NCBI GenBank assembly: GCA_027488975.1
Contig: JAIYAQ010000029.1
Coordinates: 79,007 to 143,006, forward strand
Origin: Cyanobium sp. E1_MAG_00006
GTDB taxonomy: Bacteria > Cyanobacteriota > Cyanobacteriia > PCC-6307 > Cyanobiaceae
Direction of reading: 5' to 3'
Length of the DNA stretch: 64,000 nucleotides
Positions 1-8,743 of the stretch are shown in pieces. The position numbers and the translations under genes are program-made. The notes beneath the pieces were generated by a model, which was not told the origin of the DNA, did no database searches, and worked only from the letters and a program-made list of their open reading frames with translations. Each line of letters opens with the position of its first letter. The stretch's first letter is position 1.

Positions 1-769
1 GCAGCCGAGCATCCAGGGTCAGCTGTAGGCGCAGGTCGTCGCCATAGAGCACACCGGCCTTCAGGCCATCGGGCAGCGGTGTGCCATCGGCACCGCGGCG
101 CATTCTGCGTGAGGCTTCATGACGGCGCAGGTCGGTGTCACGGCTCTGCTCCAGGCCCGCCTGAGCAACGCGTTCCAGATTGAGGAAGCCCACCACGTTG
201 GCGAACAGGCTGCCCTGGGGATAGATGCGCTGGGGGTAGGCCTCCAGATCGAGCCCGCTGATGCCCAAGTTGCGCACCCGCAGGGCGGTTTCGGGATCCA
301 GCTCGCTGGTGAGCTTCACCCCTGATTTGCGCCCGTCCATGGCACGGACAAGATCGGCCATCGGCAGCGCCAGAACGGTCGACAGTCGGCGCGCCACATC
401 CAGCGGACTGCGCAGCTGGCCGCTGTCGTCGCCGGGGAAGGCGAAGTAGCGGGGGTGGGCCCAGAGGGTGAAACGCTCCTCATCCAGGGCCACCAGCCTG
501 CCCTGGCGATCCACGATCGTGCGGCGTTTGCCGATCGGTGCCACGGTCTGGGTCTGTACGGCCCGGGCCCGCTCCAGCAACTCCCGCCCCTGGATCACCT
601 GCACCCAGGCCAGACGGATCGCAAGCCCGGCAAGTCCTGCCGCCAGCAGGCCGTACACCAGCCAGAGGCGCTTGGCGGGGACCGGAGAGAAAGCAACCAC
701 AGGGCGATGACGGCCCTGTCCGCGATGGGCCAGAGGCTGGGGCCGCTTGCCCTGGACGCCGTTCACCAT
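1..769 (-). CDS. ftsI: FtsI/PBP2-type class B penicillin-binding protein (partial, N-terminal part)
   Basis: This is the start of a peptidoglycan transpeptidase that cross-links septal wall; the gene runs off the left edge of the window, so the catalytic domain is not visible. The translated part has a basic N-terminus, one membrane anchor (WLVYGLLAAGLAGLAIRLAW), then the PBP dimerisation region with 'RRTIVDRQGRLVALD' and 'YPQRIYPQGSLFANVVGF', both typical of FtsI/PbpB. The ATG lies inside a TGATG overlap with the stop of the upstream FtsL-like gene, which fixes the start and implies translational coupling. It is probably co-transcribed with the two upstream minus-strand genes. The family assignment is firm; the exact paralogue (FtsI versus another class B enzyme) rests on the FtsL-like neighbour. 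Confidence 0.9.
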   Translation of the reverse strand, partial: MVNGVQGKRPQPLAHRGQGRHRPVVAFSPVPAKRLWLVYGLLAAGLAGLAIRLAWVQVIQGRELLERARAVQTQTVAPIGKRRTIVDRQGRLVALDEERFTLWAHPRYFAFPGDDSGQLRSPLDVARRLSTVLALPMADLVRAMDGRKSGVKLTSELDPETALRVRNLGISGLDLEAYPQRIYPQGSLFANVVGFLNLERVAQAGLEQSRDTDLRRHEASRRMRRGADGTPLPDGLKAGVLYGDDLRLQLTLDARL

Positions 770-1248
770 CAGTACCCCGCCAGGATGCGGCGGGGATTGA
801 TCTGGGCCAGCAGGCCTGTGAAGCTGGCCGCTGCTTCAACGCGGCGCGGCGGCGCTACGTAGAGGAGCTTCTCGCTGCTGGTCGGCTGCAGCAACGCCGA
901 CTTGCGCGTCATTGCGAGGTGGTGCTGTTCCAGCACGGCAGCGGATTCCTGCAGGCGATGCTCCAGGCGCTGGGCGGCTTCCAGCTGCTGGAAGTCATGG
1001 GTCCACTGGCCTTGCCAGTGCAATGTCAGGGCGCTGAGGCCGACAACGGCCACACCCAGTCCGGCCAGGGTTCCGTCGCTGATGCGATGCAGGCCGGCCA
1101 GCCAGGGGGCCTGCCGATCCATCTGCCGGGCCGACAGGGATCCCTGAATCAGTCGCAGGCGGCGGCTGATCGCGTTGTGTCTGAGTTCCTTCGTCTGGAG
1201 CGGGCTCTGCTGCCGTGGGGTGGGTTGTGGAACCGGTACGGCGACCAC
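769..1248 (-). CDS. FtsL-like bitopic membrane protein upstream of ftsI
   Basis: A 159-residue protein with a GTG start. It has a basic cytoplasmic N-terminus, one transmembrane helix near residues 60-80 (LAGLGVAVVGLSALTLHW), a Glu/Gln/Leu-rich stretch compatible with a short coiled coil (FQQLEAAQRLEHRLQE), and a C-terminal tail with 'EKLLYVAPPRR'. Size, topology and its place directly before a class B PBP, with a one-base stop/start overlap, match FtsL-type divisome proteins, which recruit FtsI. FtsL sequences are poorly conserved, so this is inference from topology and context. It could instead be a cyanobacteria-specific protein of the same operon. Confidence 0.75.
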   Translation of the reverse strand: MVAVPVPQPTPRQQSPLQTKELRHNAISRRLRLIQGSLSARQMDRQAPWLAGLHRISDGTLAGLGVAVVGLSALTLHWQGQWTHDFQQLEAAQRLEHRLQESAAVLEQHHLAMTRKSALLQPTSSEKLLYVAPPRRVEAAASFTGLLAQINPRRILAGY

Positions 1249-1306
1249 GGCATTGGACGAGGACTGCGCAAGTGAACCACGTCACAGCGGGGCCAGCAAG
1301 GTTGTT

Positions 1307-2782
1307 TCAGCTGCCCAGGATCACCAGGTTGATGAAGGTCAGCCCGTTCCAGAGGGCATGCATCAGCACACAGCTCCCCAGCCGGCCGCTGCTCCAGCGC
1401 AGCCAGCCCAGCCCGAGGCCGAGCATGAACAGCGGTGGAAGTTCCCCGAGGCTCAGATGCGCCACCGCGAAGATCGCCGCACTCAGCACCACACCCCAGG
1501 CTGCACCGAGTTCCCGTCCTGCTACAGGCAGCAGCACGCCGCGGAAGATCGTCTCCTCGAACAGGGGGGCAAGCACGACCGCCGTGAAGGCGAAGCAGGC
1601 CAGGGTCGCAGGATCCTGGCTGCGCAGCACGAGATCCAGCAGTGGATTGCTGCCGCCTGGATCAGCCCAGATCTGCCCCTGAAGCCAGCCCACCAGACTC
1701 ACCAGTGGCACCACCATCAGCACGCTGCGCAGGGCGCGCTGAATGCCTGATCCAAGCGGCCGCCAGCGCAGCAGCAGCCAGCCCCCCTCCGGTGCCGGCC
1801 CGAGGCTGCGCAGCATCAGGCTGAGGATCAGCAGTGGGCCGGCCATCAGTGCCAGGTAGAGCACCACAACAGAGAGCCCTTCCCGCAGCGGGCTGGCGAT
1901 CCTCAGCGCCTTGAGCAGGCTCGTCAGCAGAGGCCCAACCAGCAGCGGCGTCAGCAGTTCGCCGATCACCACGAAACCCCCGGCGATCAGCAGGACGGCA
2001 TCCAGTCCGCTCAGGGGAGGTCCCTGCAGGGGCGGCAGCGGCGCGCCGCGCCCCCGCCAGCGCAGCCAGGCCTCACGCAGCAGCAGGGCGACTCCCAGCA
2101 GCAGCAGCAGGCCAGGCAGCACCGTGATGGCCAGCAGCTGCGCGAGGGCGCGCCGACCGGCGGCGGCGCTGCCGCAGCGGCTGCCCCCTCCCAGGGCCTC
2201 GCAGCTCCACAGGCGCAGCAGCGGCCGCTGACCGGCCCAGCCTTTCAGCATGTCTGAGTCATCCGCCTGGTCCAGCCCGGCCGGAGGGGCGCTCCGCAGC
2301 AGTTGCGTGGCCAGACGGCTTTCCGGCCTGGTTCCGCCTGTTGCATTCCCCTCCGTGGCCAGCTCCTTCAGCAGGGCCTCCGCCTGTGCGTTATCGCCGA
2401 GGCGGCGTAGAAGCAGTGCCCGCTCCAGGCGCAGGTCCGCCGCCACGGGCGTGCCAGCTTCGGCCGCTGCGTTGATCTGCTCCGCCAGTGCCCGGCTCAG
2501 GGCTTCAGCTGGATTTGCGCCGGCGAGCAGCGGTCGCAGGGACGGTGGCAGCTGGTGTTCCGCCAGCAGCGCCAGCTCCAGCTGGCGCAGGTTGAGATCT
2601 CCGCCCACCGAGGGGCGGCTGAGGCTGTCCACCAGGCCGTTGAGCCAGAGGAGCAGGCTCAGAGCCAGGCTCACCAGCGCCAGCGCCAGCTTCCAGCTCG
2701 GCGGTTTGCCACCGGCCGGGATTCCGGGCCCGTTGCCTGCTGTCACCGCGCCGCTGGCCCCCGGGCCGATCGTTTGTCGCAT
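1307..2782 (-). CDS. CPBP-family intramembrane glutamic endopeptidase
   Basis: A 491-residue polytopic membrane protein. The C-terminal third carries the CPBP (Rce1-like) motifs: 'EETIFRGVLLP' with the Glu-Glu pair and Arg, then 'AVAHLSLGELPP' with its His, and 'HALWNGLTF' with the His/Asn. These residues form the intramembrane glutamate protease site known from CAAX prenyl proteases. The N-terminal half is an added region with one membrane helix after residue 30 and a helical, Ala/Leu-rich stretch in front of the multi-helix core, a layout seen in cyanobacterial members. It lies upstream of the FtsL-like gene on the same strand with a 58-base gap, so an operon is possible. The substrate is unknown. 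Confidence 0.88.
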   Translation of the reverse strand: MRQTIGPGASGAVTAGNGPGIPAGGKPPSWKLALALVSLALSLLLWLNGLVDSLSRPSVGGDLNLRQLELALLAEHQLPPSLRPLLAGANPAEALSRALAEQINAAAEAGTPVAADLRLERALLLRRLGDNAQAEALLKELATEGNATGGTRPESRLATQLLRSAPPAGLDQADDSDMLKGWAGQRPLLRLWSCEALGGGSRCGSAAAGRRALAQLLAITVLPGLLLLLGVALLLREAWLRWRGRGAPLPPLQGPPLSGLDAVLLIAGGFVVIGELLTPLLVGPLLTSLLKALRIASPLREGLSVVVLYLALMAGPLLILSLMLRSLGPAPEGGWLLLRWRPLGSGIQRALRSVLMVVPLVSLVGWLQGQIWADPGGSNPLLDLVLRSQDPATLACFAFTAVVLAPLFEETIFRGVLLPVAGRELGAAWGVVLSAAIFAVAHLSLGELPPLFMLGLGLGWLRWSSGRLGSCVLMHALWNGLTFINLVILGS

Positions 2783-2889
2783 TCTGACCAGCGGGTGGGC
2801 ATGGCCGACTCCAGGGGCGCGGCCCGGTGCGCCGCAGCAGGCCCTTTCGGGCCCTTTCCATAGGATGAACTTTCGTGTGAAGTGCGCCC

Positions 2890-4242
2890 GTGTCTCTGCG
2901 GATCCTGCTCGTTCGCCACGGCCTGAGCAGCTTCAACCTGGAGCACCGCATCCAGGGTCGCGACGACCTCTCCAGCCTGACGGACGCCGGCGTCAAGCAG
3001 GCCCTGGCCACCGGTGAAGCCCTGCGCGATCTGCCGCTGGCCGCCGCCTACAGCTCACCGCTGCGCCGTGCCCACGACACCGCCATCGCCCTGCTGGCCG
3101 CCCATGGCGGCGGGCTGGAACCTCAGCTTGATGCGGATCTGCTGGAGGTGGATCTGGCCCCCTGGTCGGGGCTGCTGGGGACGGAGGTGCGTGAGCTCTT
3201 CCCCCAGGAGCACCGGCTCTGGCATCACCATCCCGAGCAGCTGCAGCTGCAGCGGCCTGACGGCAGCAGCTACGCCCCGATCCCGGAGCTGCTGGAGCAG
3301 GCTGGCCGCTTCGCCTCCCGCTTGCTGGCGGCCCACGATCCGGCGGCGGCCGGCCACCAGAACGTGCTGGTGGTGGGTCACAACGCCATCCTGCGCTGTC
3401 TGCTGCTCAGCCTGCTGGGCCTGCCCGCTTCCGGCTTCCGTCGCCTGCGGCTCGATAACGCCTCGATCTCCGTTCTGAATCTCAGCCCGGGCGAGGCTGG
3501 CGGTGTGGCGGTCCAGATCGAGTCGCTGAACGGCACCGGCCATCTGCATCCGCAGGTGTGCGCCAGCACCTTGCCGGCCAAAGGGCCCGGCCAGCGCCTG
3601 CTGCTGGTGCGCCATGGCGAGACCGACTGGAACCGCCAGGGTCGCTTTCAGGGACAGATCGACATCCCGCTCAATGCCAACGGCCGCGCTCAGGCCGCAG
3701 CTGCCGGCGAGTTTCTCAAGCGCCTCAGCTTCGACCGGGCCTACACCAGCTCGATGGCTCGGCCCCGCCAGACCGCCGAAGGCATCCTGCAGCACCATCC
3801 CGGTGTTCCCCTCACGAGTGTTCCCCACCTGGTGGAGATCGGCCACGGCGAGTGGGAAGGGCGGCTCGAGGAGGAGATCGCCGATCAGTGGGCCGAGCTG
3901 CTGGCGGACTGGAAGCGGTCGCCCGAAACCGTGCAGATGCCCGGTGGCGAAACCATCCACGATGTGTGGGAACGCTCCCTTGAGGGCTGGAACCGCATCG
4001 CCGCCAGCCTCGATCCAGAGGAAACCGCCCTGGTGGTGGCCCACGATGCTGTCAACAAGACGATTCTCTGCGCCCTGCTCGGCCTCAGCCCCGCCGACAT
4101 CTGGGCGGTGAAGCAGGGCAACGGCGGCGTCACCGTGATCGATTACCCCCATGGCCCGGATCAGCCGCCGGTGGTGGTCTGCCTGAACCAGACGGCCCAT
4201 CTTGGGGGCGTGCTGGATCGCACCGCCGCTGGAGCCCTCTGA
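2890..4242 (+). CDS. gpmB: Tandem histidine phosphatase (phosphoglycerate mutase-like) protein
   Basis: A 450-residue protein made of two complete histidine-phosphatase domains. Each begins with the phospho-acceptor signature: 'LLVRHGLSSFNLE' near residue 6 and 'LLVRHGETDWNRQGRF' near residue 238. Each also has the later catalytic His region ('VVGHNAILR' and 'VVAHDAVNK'). The second domain has the canonical RHGE; in the first the Glu is replaced by Leu (RHGL), so the two halves may differ in activity. The start is GTG, supported by the immediate 'SLRILLVRHG' strand. The two-domain form is common in cyanobacteria and often annotated as phosphoglycerate mutase; whether it is a mutase or a general phosphatase cannot be told from sequence. 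Confidence 0.9.
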   Translation: MSLRILLVRHGLSSFNLEHRIQGRDDLSSLTDAGVKQALATGEALRDLPLAAAYSSPLRRAHDTAIALLAAHGGGLEPQLDADLLEVDLAPWSGLLGTEVRELFPQEHRLWHHHPEQLQLQRPDGSSYAPIPELLEQAGRFASRLLAAHDPAAAGHQNVLVVGHNAILRCLLLSLLGLPASGFRRLRLDNASISVLNLSPGEAGGVAVQIESLNGTGHLHPQVCASTLPAKGPGQRLLLVRHGETDWNRQGRFQGQIDIPLNANGRAQAAAAGEFLKRLSFDRAYTSSMARPRQTAEGILQHHPGVPLTSVPHLVEIGHGEWEGRLEEEIADQWAELLADWKRSPETVQMPGGETIHDVWERSLEGWNRIAASLDPEETALVVAHDAVNKTILCALLGLSPADIWAVKQGNGGVTVIDYPHGPDQPPVVVCLNQTAHLGGVLDRTAAGAL

Positions 4243-4283
4243 ACCACCCCGTCGCATGAACTGCTCCGCATGACACGCGCCGC

Positions 4284-5570
4284 ATGAACAGCCGCTTTCT
4301 GCAGCAGGTGTTGCTTCTGGCGGGGCCCGGGCAGGATCCCGCGCCGGCCGATGTGCTCCTCGAGCAAGGCGCCATCGCCGCCATCGGTGCTGAGGCTGCT
4401 GCCATGGCGGCGCAGCGAGGGCTGGAGCCGCTGCAGGCTGCGGGTTGGCTGCTGGCACCGGCGCTGGTGGATCCCCATTCACTGCTGGAGGACCCCTGCA
4501 ACGGCGTGGCTGAAACCCAGGACTCCCTGGAGCGTTCCGCTGTGGCTGCTGGCTATGGAACGCTGGCGCTGCTGCCCCAGGCACGCCGCTGGCGCGATTC
4601 CCCCGAGGCCCTGCAGCTGCGGCAAAGCGGCAGCGGGCTTCAGGTCCTGCTCTGGGGCAGCCTCAGCCGCGGCGGCGAGGGGCAGGTGCTGGCTCCCCAT
4701 GCGGATCAGCTGGCAGCCGGGGCGATCGGTCTGGCGGAGGGGGCATCCACGCCGCCGCTGCCGCTGCTGGAGCGGGCCCTGGCCTTGGGCGAGATGGCTG
4801 ATGCACCCCTATTGCTGGCGGCCCGCGATCCGGCGCTGAGTCAGCAAGGCTTCGTGCGTGAGGGGGTGGAGGCCCTGCGGGCGGGCTGGCCCATCGATCC
4901 TGTCCTGAGCGAGACGCTGCCGCTGCAGGCTCTTCTGGCCCTGCGGCAGTTGCACCCCGGGCGGCGGCTGCGGCTGATGAACCTGTCCACAGCCGCTGCT
5001 GTGGCCCAGCTCGCGGCCCTCGCGCCGGAGCATCGTCCGCCGGCAACAGTCAGCTGGTGGCATCTGCTGGCCGACAGCGGCAGCCTCGATCCCAGCGCGG
5101 AGGGTTGGCGTGTGATGCCGCCGCTGGGCGGGCCCGCGGATCGCCAGGCCCTGTGCGAGGCCCTGGCGGCTGGGGTTTTGTCAGCGGTGGCGGTGCACCA
5201 TCTGGCCCTGGATCCGGAGGAGCAGCTGCTGCCGCTGGACCAGCGCAAACCTGGGGTGGCAGGCCACCGCTTCGTGCTGCCCTGTCTCTGGCAGGAGCTG
5301 GTGCGCGGCCGCGGCTGGTCGGTGCCGCAGCTCTGGCAGGCCCTTTGTTTCGGTCCGGCTGCTCTGCTCGGCTTGGAGGCCCCCAGCCTCACAGTCGGCA
5401 GCCGCCTCTGGCTGCTGTTCGACCCGCAGCGCCCCTGGCGGGCTGGCCTGGATGCCCTGGCCCCGCTGGCGGCCAATCAGCCCCTGGCCGGCGCGACGCT
5501 CACGGGCCAGGTGCTGGCTGCGGGTCTCGCCCCGGAGCTGTGGCGGGGGGCAGAGGGTCCGGTGTCCTGA
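4284..5570 (+). CDS. Dihydroorotase-like amidohydrolase with degenerate metal site
   Basis: A 428-residue protein with the layout of long PyrC-type dihydroorotases: an N-terminal 'LLEQGAIAAIG' strand, then 'ALVDPHSLLEDP' where the D-x-H-x-H-x-R-E-P signature is expected, and later 'VHHLALDPEEQ' near the position of the conserved 'DHAPH'. Only one His remains at the first site and the Arg is lost, so the usual binuclear zinc centre is unlikely to form. It may be a non-catalytic homologue, as in some aspartate transcarbamoylase complexes, or an enzyme of altered specificity. It follows the phosphatase gene by 41 bases on the same strand. Its last 71 bases overlap the convergent lepB gene. Confidence 0.75.
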   Translation: MNSRFLQQVLLLAGPGQDPAPADVLLEQGAIAAIGAEAAAMAAQRGLEPLQAAGWLLAPALVDPHSLLEDPCNGVAETQDSLERSAVAAGYGTLALLPQARRWRDSPEALQLRQSGSGLQVLLWGSLSRGGEGQVLAPHADQLAAGAIGLAEGASTPPLPLLERALALGEMADAPLLLAARDPALSQQGFVREGVEALRAGWPIDPVLSETLPLQALLALRQLHPGRRLRLMNLSTAAAVAQLAALAPEHRPPATVSWWHLLADSGSLDPSAEGWRVMPPLGGPADRQALCEALAAGVLSAVAVHHLALDPEEQLLPLDQRKPGVAGHRFVLPCLWQELVRGRGWSVPQLWQALCFGPAALLGLEAPSLTVGSRLWLLFDPQRPWRAGLDALAPLAANQPLAGATLTGQVLAAGLAPELWRGAEGPVS

Positions 5571-6285
5571 GCTCACCGGCTGTTCCGGGAGGCCAGAAGC
5601 GCCAGAAGGCTCGGCCGATGATCTCACTCTGGGGCAGGAACGCACCACCCGGCCAGAAGCGTCCATCCCAGCTGTTGGCCCGGTTGTCGCCAAGGGTGAG
5701 CACGTGCTTCGGCGGCACCACCGCGTTCAACGTGCGGCATGGACCCATGCCCATCGCATCCACCGGGCAGTACTGACGCACGTAAGGCTCGGTCAGCCGA
5801 CGGCCGTTCACGCTGACCTCGCCACGGGGCGTGACCACCACCCTGTCGCCAGGAACGGCCACCACTCGCTTGATGTAGGCATCGCAGGCGGGGGTCTGCA
5901 GCCCGGGCAGGGCATTCACCAGCGGCAGATTCACCAGCAGGCAGCGCAGCGGGCCCGCCTGATGCTCGACCCGGAGCACCGGATCGAAGTGATGCGGCGC
6001 GTGGAACACCACGATCTCGCCGCGCCGCGGCGGGCGCTGGCGGTAGCTGAGCTTCTCCACCAGCAGCCGGTCCTGCAGCTGAAGCCCCGGCAGCATCGAG
6101 CCGGATGGGATGTAACGGGCCTCGAGAATGAACTGGCGCACCCCCAGGGCCACTGCCAGGGTGATCAGCACGCCGCGCCAGAAGGCCCAGGGGCTCTCGC
6201 CTTCAGGGTCAGGGCTTGCGGCGTCGGCCCGATCGGCGGCTGCCGCGTCGTCTGGGGCCTCGGATGACGGATCGTGCTGCGGCAA
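5500..6285 (-). CDS. lepB: Signal peptidase I
   Basis: Leader peptidase that removes signal peptides from secreted proteins at the cytoplasmic or thylakoid membrane. The 261-residue product has an acidic N-terminus, one membrane anchor near residues 36-54, the catalytic Ser in 'PSGSML' (about residue 63), the general-base Lys in 'YIKRVVAVPGD' (about residue 139), and the box E signature 'LGDNRANSWDGRFW'. All catalytic motifs are intact. The Pro-rich C-terminal tail overlaps the end of the convergent dihydroorotase-like gene by 71 bases. The gene is divergent from the next membrane protein gene with a 64-base spacer, which must hold both promoters. Confidence 0.95.
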   Translation of the reverse strand: MPQHDPSSEAPDDAAAADRADAASPDPEGESPWAFWRGVLITLAVALGVRQFILEARYIPSGSMLPGLQLQDRLLVEKLSYRQRPPRRGEIVVFHAPHHFDPVLRVEHQAGPLRCLLVNLPLVNALPGLQTPACDAYIKRVVAVPGDRVVVTPRGEVSVNGRRLTEPYVRQYCPVDAMGMGPCRTLNAVVPPKHVLTLGDNRANSWDGRFWPGGAFLPQSEIIGRAFWRFWPPGTAGELRTPDPLPPATAPGRDPQPAPGP

Positions 6286-6349
6286 CGGGTTGCCCTGTCA
6301 AAGGCGTCAGAAGTAGGGAAGATTAGGCCTCAGCCGCCGGCCCCCAAGC

Positions 6350-7852
6350 ATGGTTCGTCCCCGCTGGTTGGCGGCGCGGAGGCTCACGGGAGGTGGGGTC
6401 GCATCACCGCGGTTCTGGCACCACTGGGATCGGGCTGTGGCCCTCTGGGCCGCGCTCAATCTGCTCTGGGTGGCGTTCGACATCACCTACGTGCCGCTGC
6501 GCACCTTCTGGCTGCAGCGCAACCTCACGCCGCTGCCGCAGGTGCCCCTGGTGGTGCCCCTCACGATCCTGCCGGACATCACCCCCCTCTACGACCCTGT
6601 GAAGGGCATCGAGCCGCACCGGGAAACACAGGCCTGGCTCGATAGCTTCCAGCGGTTGGATCAGGCGCTGCTGGCGGGCGCTCCCACCGCCATCACCGCT
6701 CCACTGCGGGACCGTCAGCTGGAGCTGACGGTGCAGATGATCAACGAGAACCCGTTTGCGGCCTCGGGCAACAGCGGCACCCTCGAGAAGCTGAAGAACC
6801 GCCTGCGTCAGCGAGCGTCCCGCGATTCCGCCAAGCAGGCGGCGGCGCTGCTGCTGGCGGATCCCTGGCTGGCGCAGCGGGGCTGGGGGCAGGAGCGGCG
6901 CTTCTGGCAGCAGCAGATCCTGCCGCTGGTGGCCACCAGCTACTGGCGTTCGATCGATGAGAACGGTCGCCCCAGCGATCATTTCTGGCGTTTCGATCTG
7001 TTGCTCTTCCAGAGCGTCTTCGCCCTGGACATCCTGTTGCGGGTGCTGCGGCTGCGGCGACGCTTCCCGTCCCTCAGCTGGCGCGATGCCCTGTTGCGCC
7101 GCTGGATCGATCTGCCCCTGCTTCTCCCCTTCTGGCGCTGGTTGCGCCTTGCGCCGGTGGTGGAGCGGCTGAGCAGCGCTGGCCTGATCAACGTGGAGCC
7201 GCTGCGCGCCGCCATCAGCCGGGTGGTGGTGGCCCTGCTTGCTCTGGAGCTGTTCGAGGTGCTGGCCCTGCAGCTGGTTGATGGCACCCAGTCGCTGATT
7301 CGCTCGCCTCAGTGGCCGCGCTGGATCCGCAGTCTGCGCAGCCATCAGACCGTGGCGCTCGGCCAGCAGCAGGAGCTGGTGGAGCTGGTGCAGTTGTGGG
7401 GGCCACTGCTGCTGGGTCAGGTGGCGCCGCGGCTGTCGCCGGAGCTGCAGGGGCTGCTCGGTCATGCCCTGCAGCAGAGCCTGCGGGACCTGCCCGGTGG
7501 TGCCGTGGTTCCGCCCGCCCTCACCCGTCAGCTGGCGGCCGGCATGGTGGACAGCCTGGTGGAGTTGTCGCGCGGCACGGCCGATCGGCTTGCCCAGAGC
7601 GATGGCCGCCAGGTGGAGTTGCTGCAGGGCATCATCGATCGTTTCTGGGAGGAGCTGGCCTGCTCCCTGGAGCGAGGCAGCACGTTGGAGCGCAGTCAGA
7701 TGCTGCTGTTCACCCTGCTGCAGCAGCTCAAGCGCAACTATCTGGCCCAGGTGAACCGCGCCGGCATCGATGCGCTGATGGATGAGCTCGATGAGCTGGC
7801 TGCACCAGCCCATGGGGCCGTCGATGGCGCCTCCGGTCCTACGTCCGGCTGA
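6350..7852 (+). CDS. Conserved cyanobacterial-type multi-pass membrane protein, function unknown
   Basis: A 500-residue protein I cannot assign to a functional family. Visible features are an N-terminal helix (ALWAALNLLWVAFDITYVPL), a soluble segment with many basic residues, then a group of hydrophobic segments from about residue 220 (SVFALDILLRVLRL, IDLPLLLPFWRWLRLAPVV) that resembles an ion-channel-like voltage sensor layout with Arg every few residues. A long amphipathic helical C-terminus follows. The ATG start follows the divergent lepB promoter region. Its length, continuous coding character and lack of frameshifts show it is a real gene. An ion-transport role is only a guess. Confidence 0.8.
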   Translation: MVRPRWLAARRLTGGGVASPRFWHHWDRAVALWAALNLLWVAFDITYVPLRTFWLQRNLTPLPQVPLVVPLTILPDITPLYDPVKGIEPHRETQAWLDSFQRLDQALLAGAPTAITAPLRDRQLELTVQMINENPFAASGNSGTLEKLKNRLRQRASRDSAKQAAALLLADPWLAQRGWGQERRFWQQQILPLVATSYWRSIDENGRPSDHFWRFDLLLFQSVFALDILLRVLRLRRRFPSLSWRDALLRRWIDLPLLLPFWRWLRLAPVVERLSSAGLINVEPLRAAISRVVVALLALELFEVLALQLVDGTQSLIRSPQWPRWIRSLRSHQTVALGQQQELVELVQLWGPLLLGQVAPRLSPELQGLLGHALQQSLRDLPGGAVVPPALTRQLAAGMVDSLVELSRGTADRLAQSDGRQVELLQGIIDRFWEELACSLERGSTLERSQMLLFTLLQQLKRNYLAQVNRAGIDALMDELDELAAPAHGAVDGASGPTSG

Positions 7853-7865
7853 GGCAGCGGTGGCG

Positions 7866-8243
7866 TCAGTCGGCCAGCGCGGCCGACCATTCCTCCACCT
7901 TGAAGCCCACCAGAGCTTTGCCGGAGGCGGTGATGGCGAAAGGGCGCTTGATCAGCCTGCCGTCGGCAGCGAGCGCCGCCAGGGCCTGCTCGTCGTCCAT
8001 GGCTGCCACGGCCGCGGCGCCGAGGGCGCGATAACTCTGGCCGCTGGTGTTGAACAGCCGCTTGCGGCCCAGAGCAGCAAAGGCCTGGCGCAGCTCTGCC
8101 GTGCTCGGTGGCGCGGTGGTGATGTCAACCAGGTCCAGGCTGCCCAGTGACACGGAAAAGCCCTGCTGGGCAAGCCATTGCAGGGCTTTGCGGCAGGTGC
8201 CGCAGGCGGGATAGCTGTAGACGCGCAACGGCGCCGGGCTCAC
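7866..8243 (-). CDS. ArsC/Spx-family thioredoxin-fold protein
   Basis: A 125-residue protein with the ArsC/Spx fold. It has an N-terminal 'YSYPACGTCRKALQWL' redox motif (CxxC with Arg after it), followed by the expected 'LFNTSGQSYRALG' region and 'LIKRPFAI' near residue 100, the position of the Arg that binds arsenate or glutathione in the family. Members act as arsenate reductases or Spx-like redox regulators. The GTG start overlaps the stop of the upstream ferredoxin gene by four bases (GTGA), so the two are translationally coupled, which favours a redox role. True arsenate reductase activity is not shown. Confidence 0.85.
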   Translation of the reverse strand: MSPAPLRVYSYPACGTCRKALQWLAQQGFSVSLGSLDLVDITTAPPSTAELRQAFAALGRKRLFNTSGQSYRALGAAAVAAMDDEQALAALAADGRLIKRPFAITASGKALVGFKVEEWSAALAD

Positions 8244-8659
8244 TTGCCGATCAGAGACTTGAGTGCACCCACCAGGCTGTTGGAGCCCTTGCCGACACCA
8301 CCCTGCGGACGGGTGCGGACCGTCACGTCGCCGTTGACGCTGGTGCGGCAGCTCAGGCGGTAGTTGGCGGGGCGATCGGCCAGGTACACCTGCTCCACAT
8401 CACTGCGTGGGGAGAGGTTCTGCATGCCCTCCACCACTTCCACCACGCAGGTGCCGCACTGGCCGACGCCGCCGCAGTTGTTGAGGTTGTTCAGACCCTT
8501 GTAGGGGTTGATGCCGGCATCCAGGGCCGCCTTGCGCAGGTTGGCCCCCTCGATGCAACCGACCTGCTGGCCTTCCTGTTCAAAACGGATGGTGGGCACG
8601 GTCGGACAGGGGATCTTCGGCGCCGACAAACTTACCTGCCCGGCGTCACTTTCTGACAT
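8240..8659 (-). CDS. 2Fe-2S plant/adrenodoxin-type ferredoxin
   Basis: A 139-residue electron carrier. The cluster ligands are visible as 'NNCGGVGQCGTCVVEV' (Cys-x5-Cys-x2-Cys) followed by a fourth Cys in 'YRLSCRTSV' about 35 residues later, the standard 2Fe-2S pattern. The ORF track extends far upstream, but the sensible start is the ATG at 8659 (MSESDAGQ), which gives a short acidic lead into the ferredoxin fold. The C-terminus has an added basic tail (GVGKGSNSLVGALKSLIGK). It is coupled to the downstream ArsC/Spx-like gene by a four-base overlap. It is not the main photosynthetic PetF, judging by its longer termini. Confidence 0.9.
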   Translation of the reverse strand: MSESDAGQVSLSAPKIPCPTVPTIRFEQEGQQVGCIEGANLRKAALDAGINPYKGLNNLNNCGGVGQCGTCVVEVVEGMQNLSPRSDVEQVYLADRPANYRLSCRTSVNGDVTVRTRPQGGVGKGSNSLVGALKSLIGK

Positions 8660-8743
8660 CGCTCTCCCCGCCCGATATGGATCGCAGCCTGATCCGGAAG
8701 CCCGGTCGGCCCTGCTTAGCATCGGGGGAGCGGGAACGATCGC

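Noticed and set aside
3055-4584. 509-codon minus-strand frame opposite the tandem histidine phosphatase
   Set aside because: It is the antisense shadow of a well-conserved gene in a GC-rich genome; the translation is rich in Gln, Arg, Ala and His without any domain pattern.
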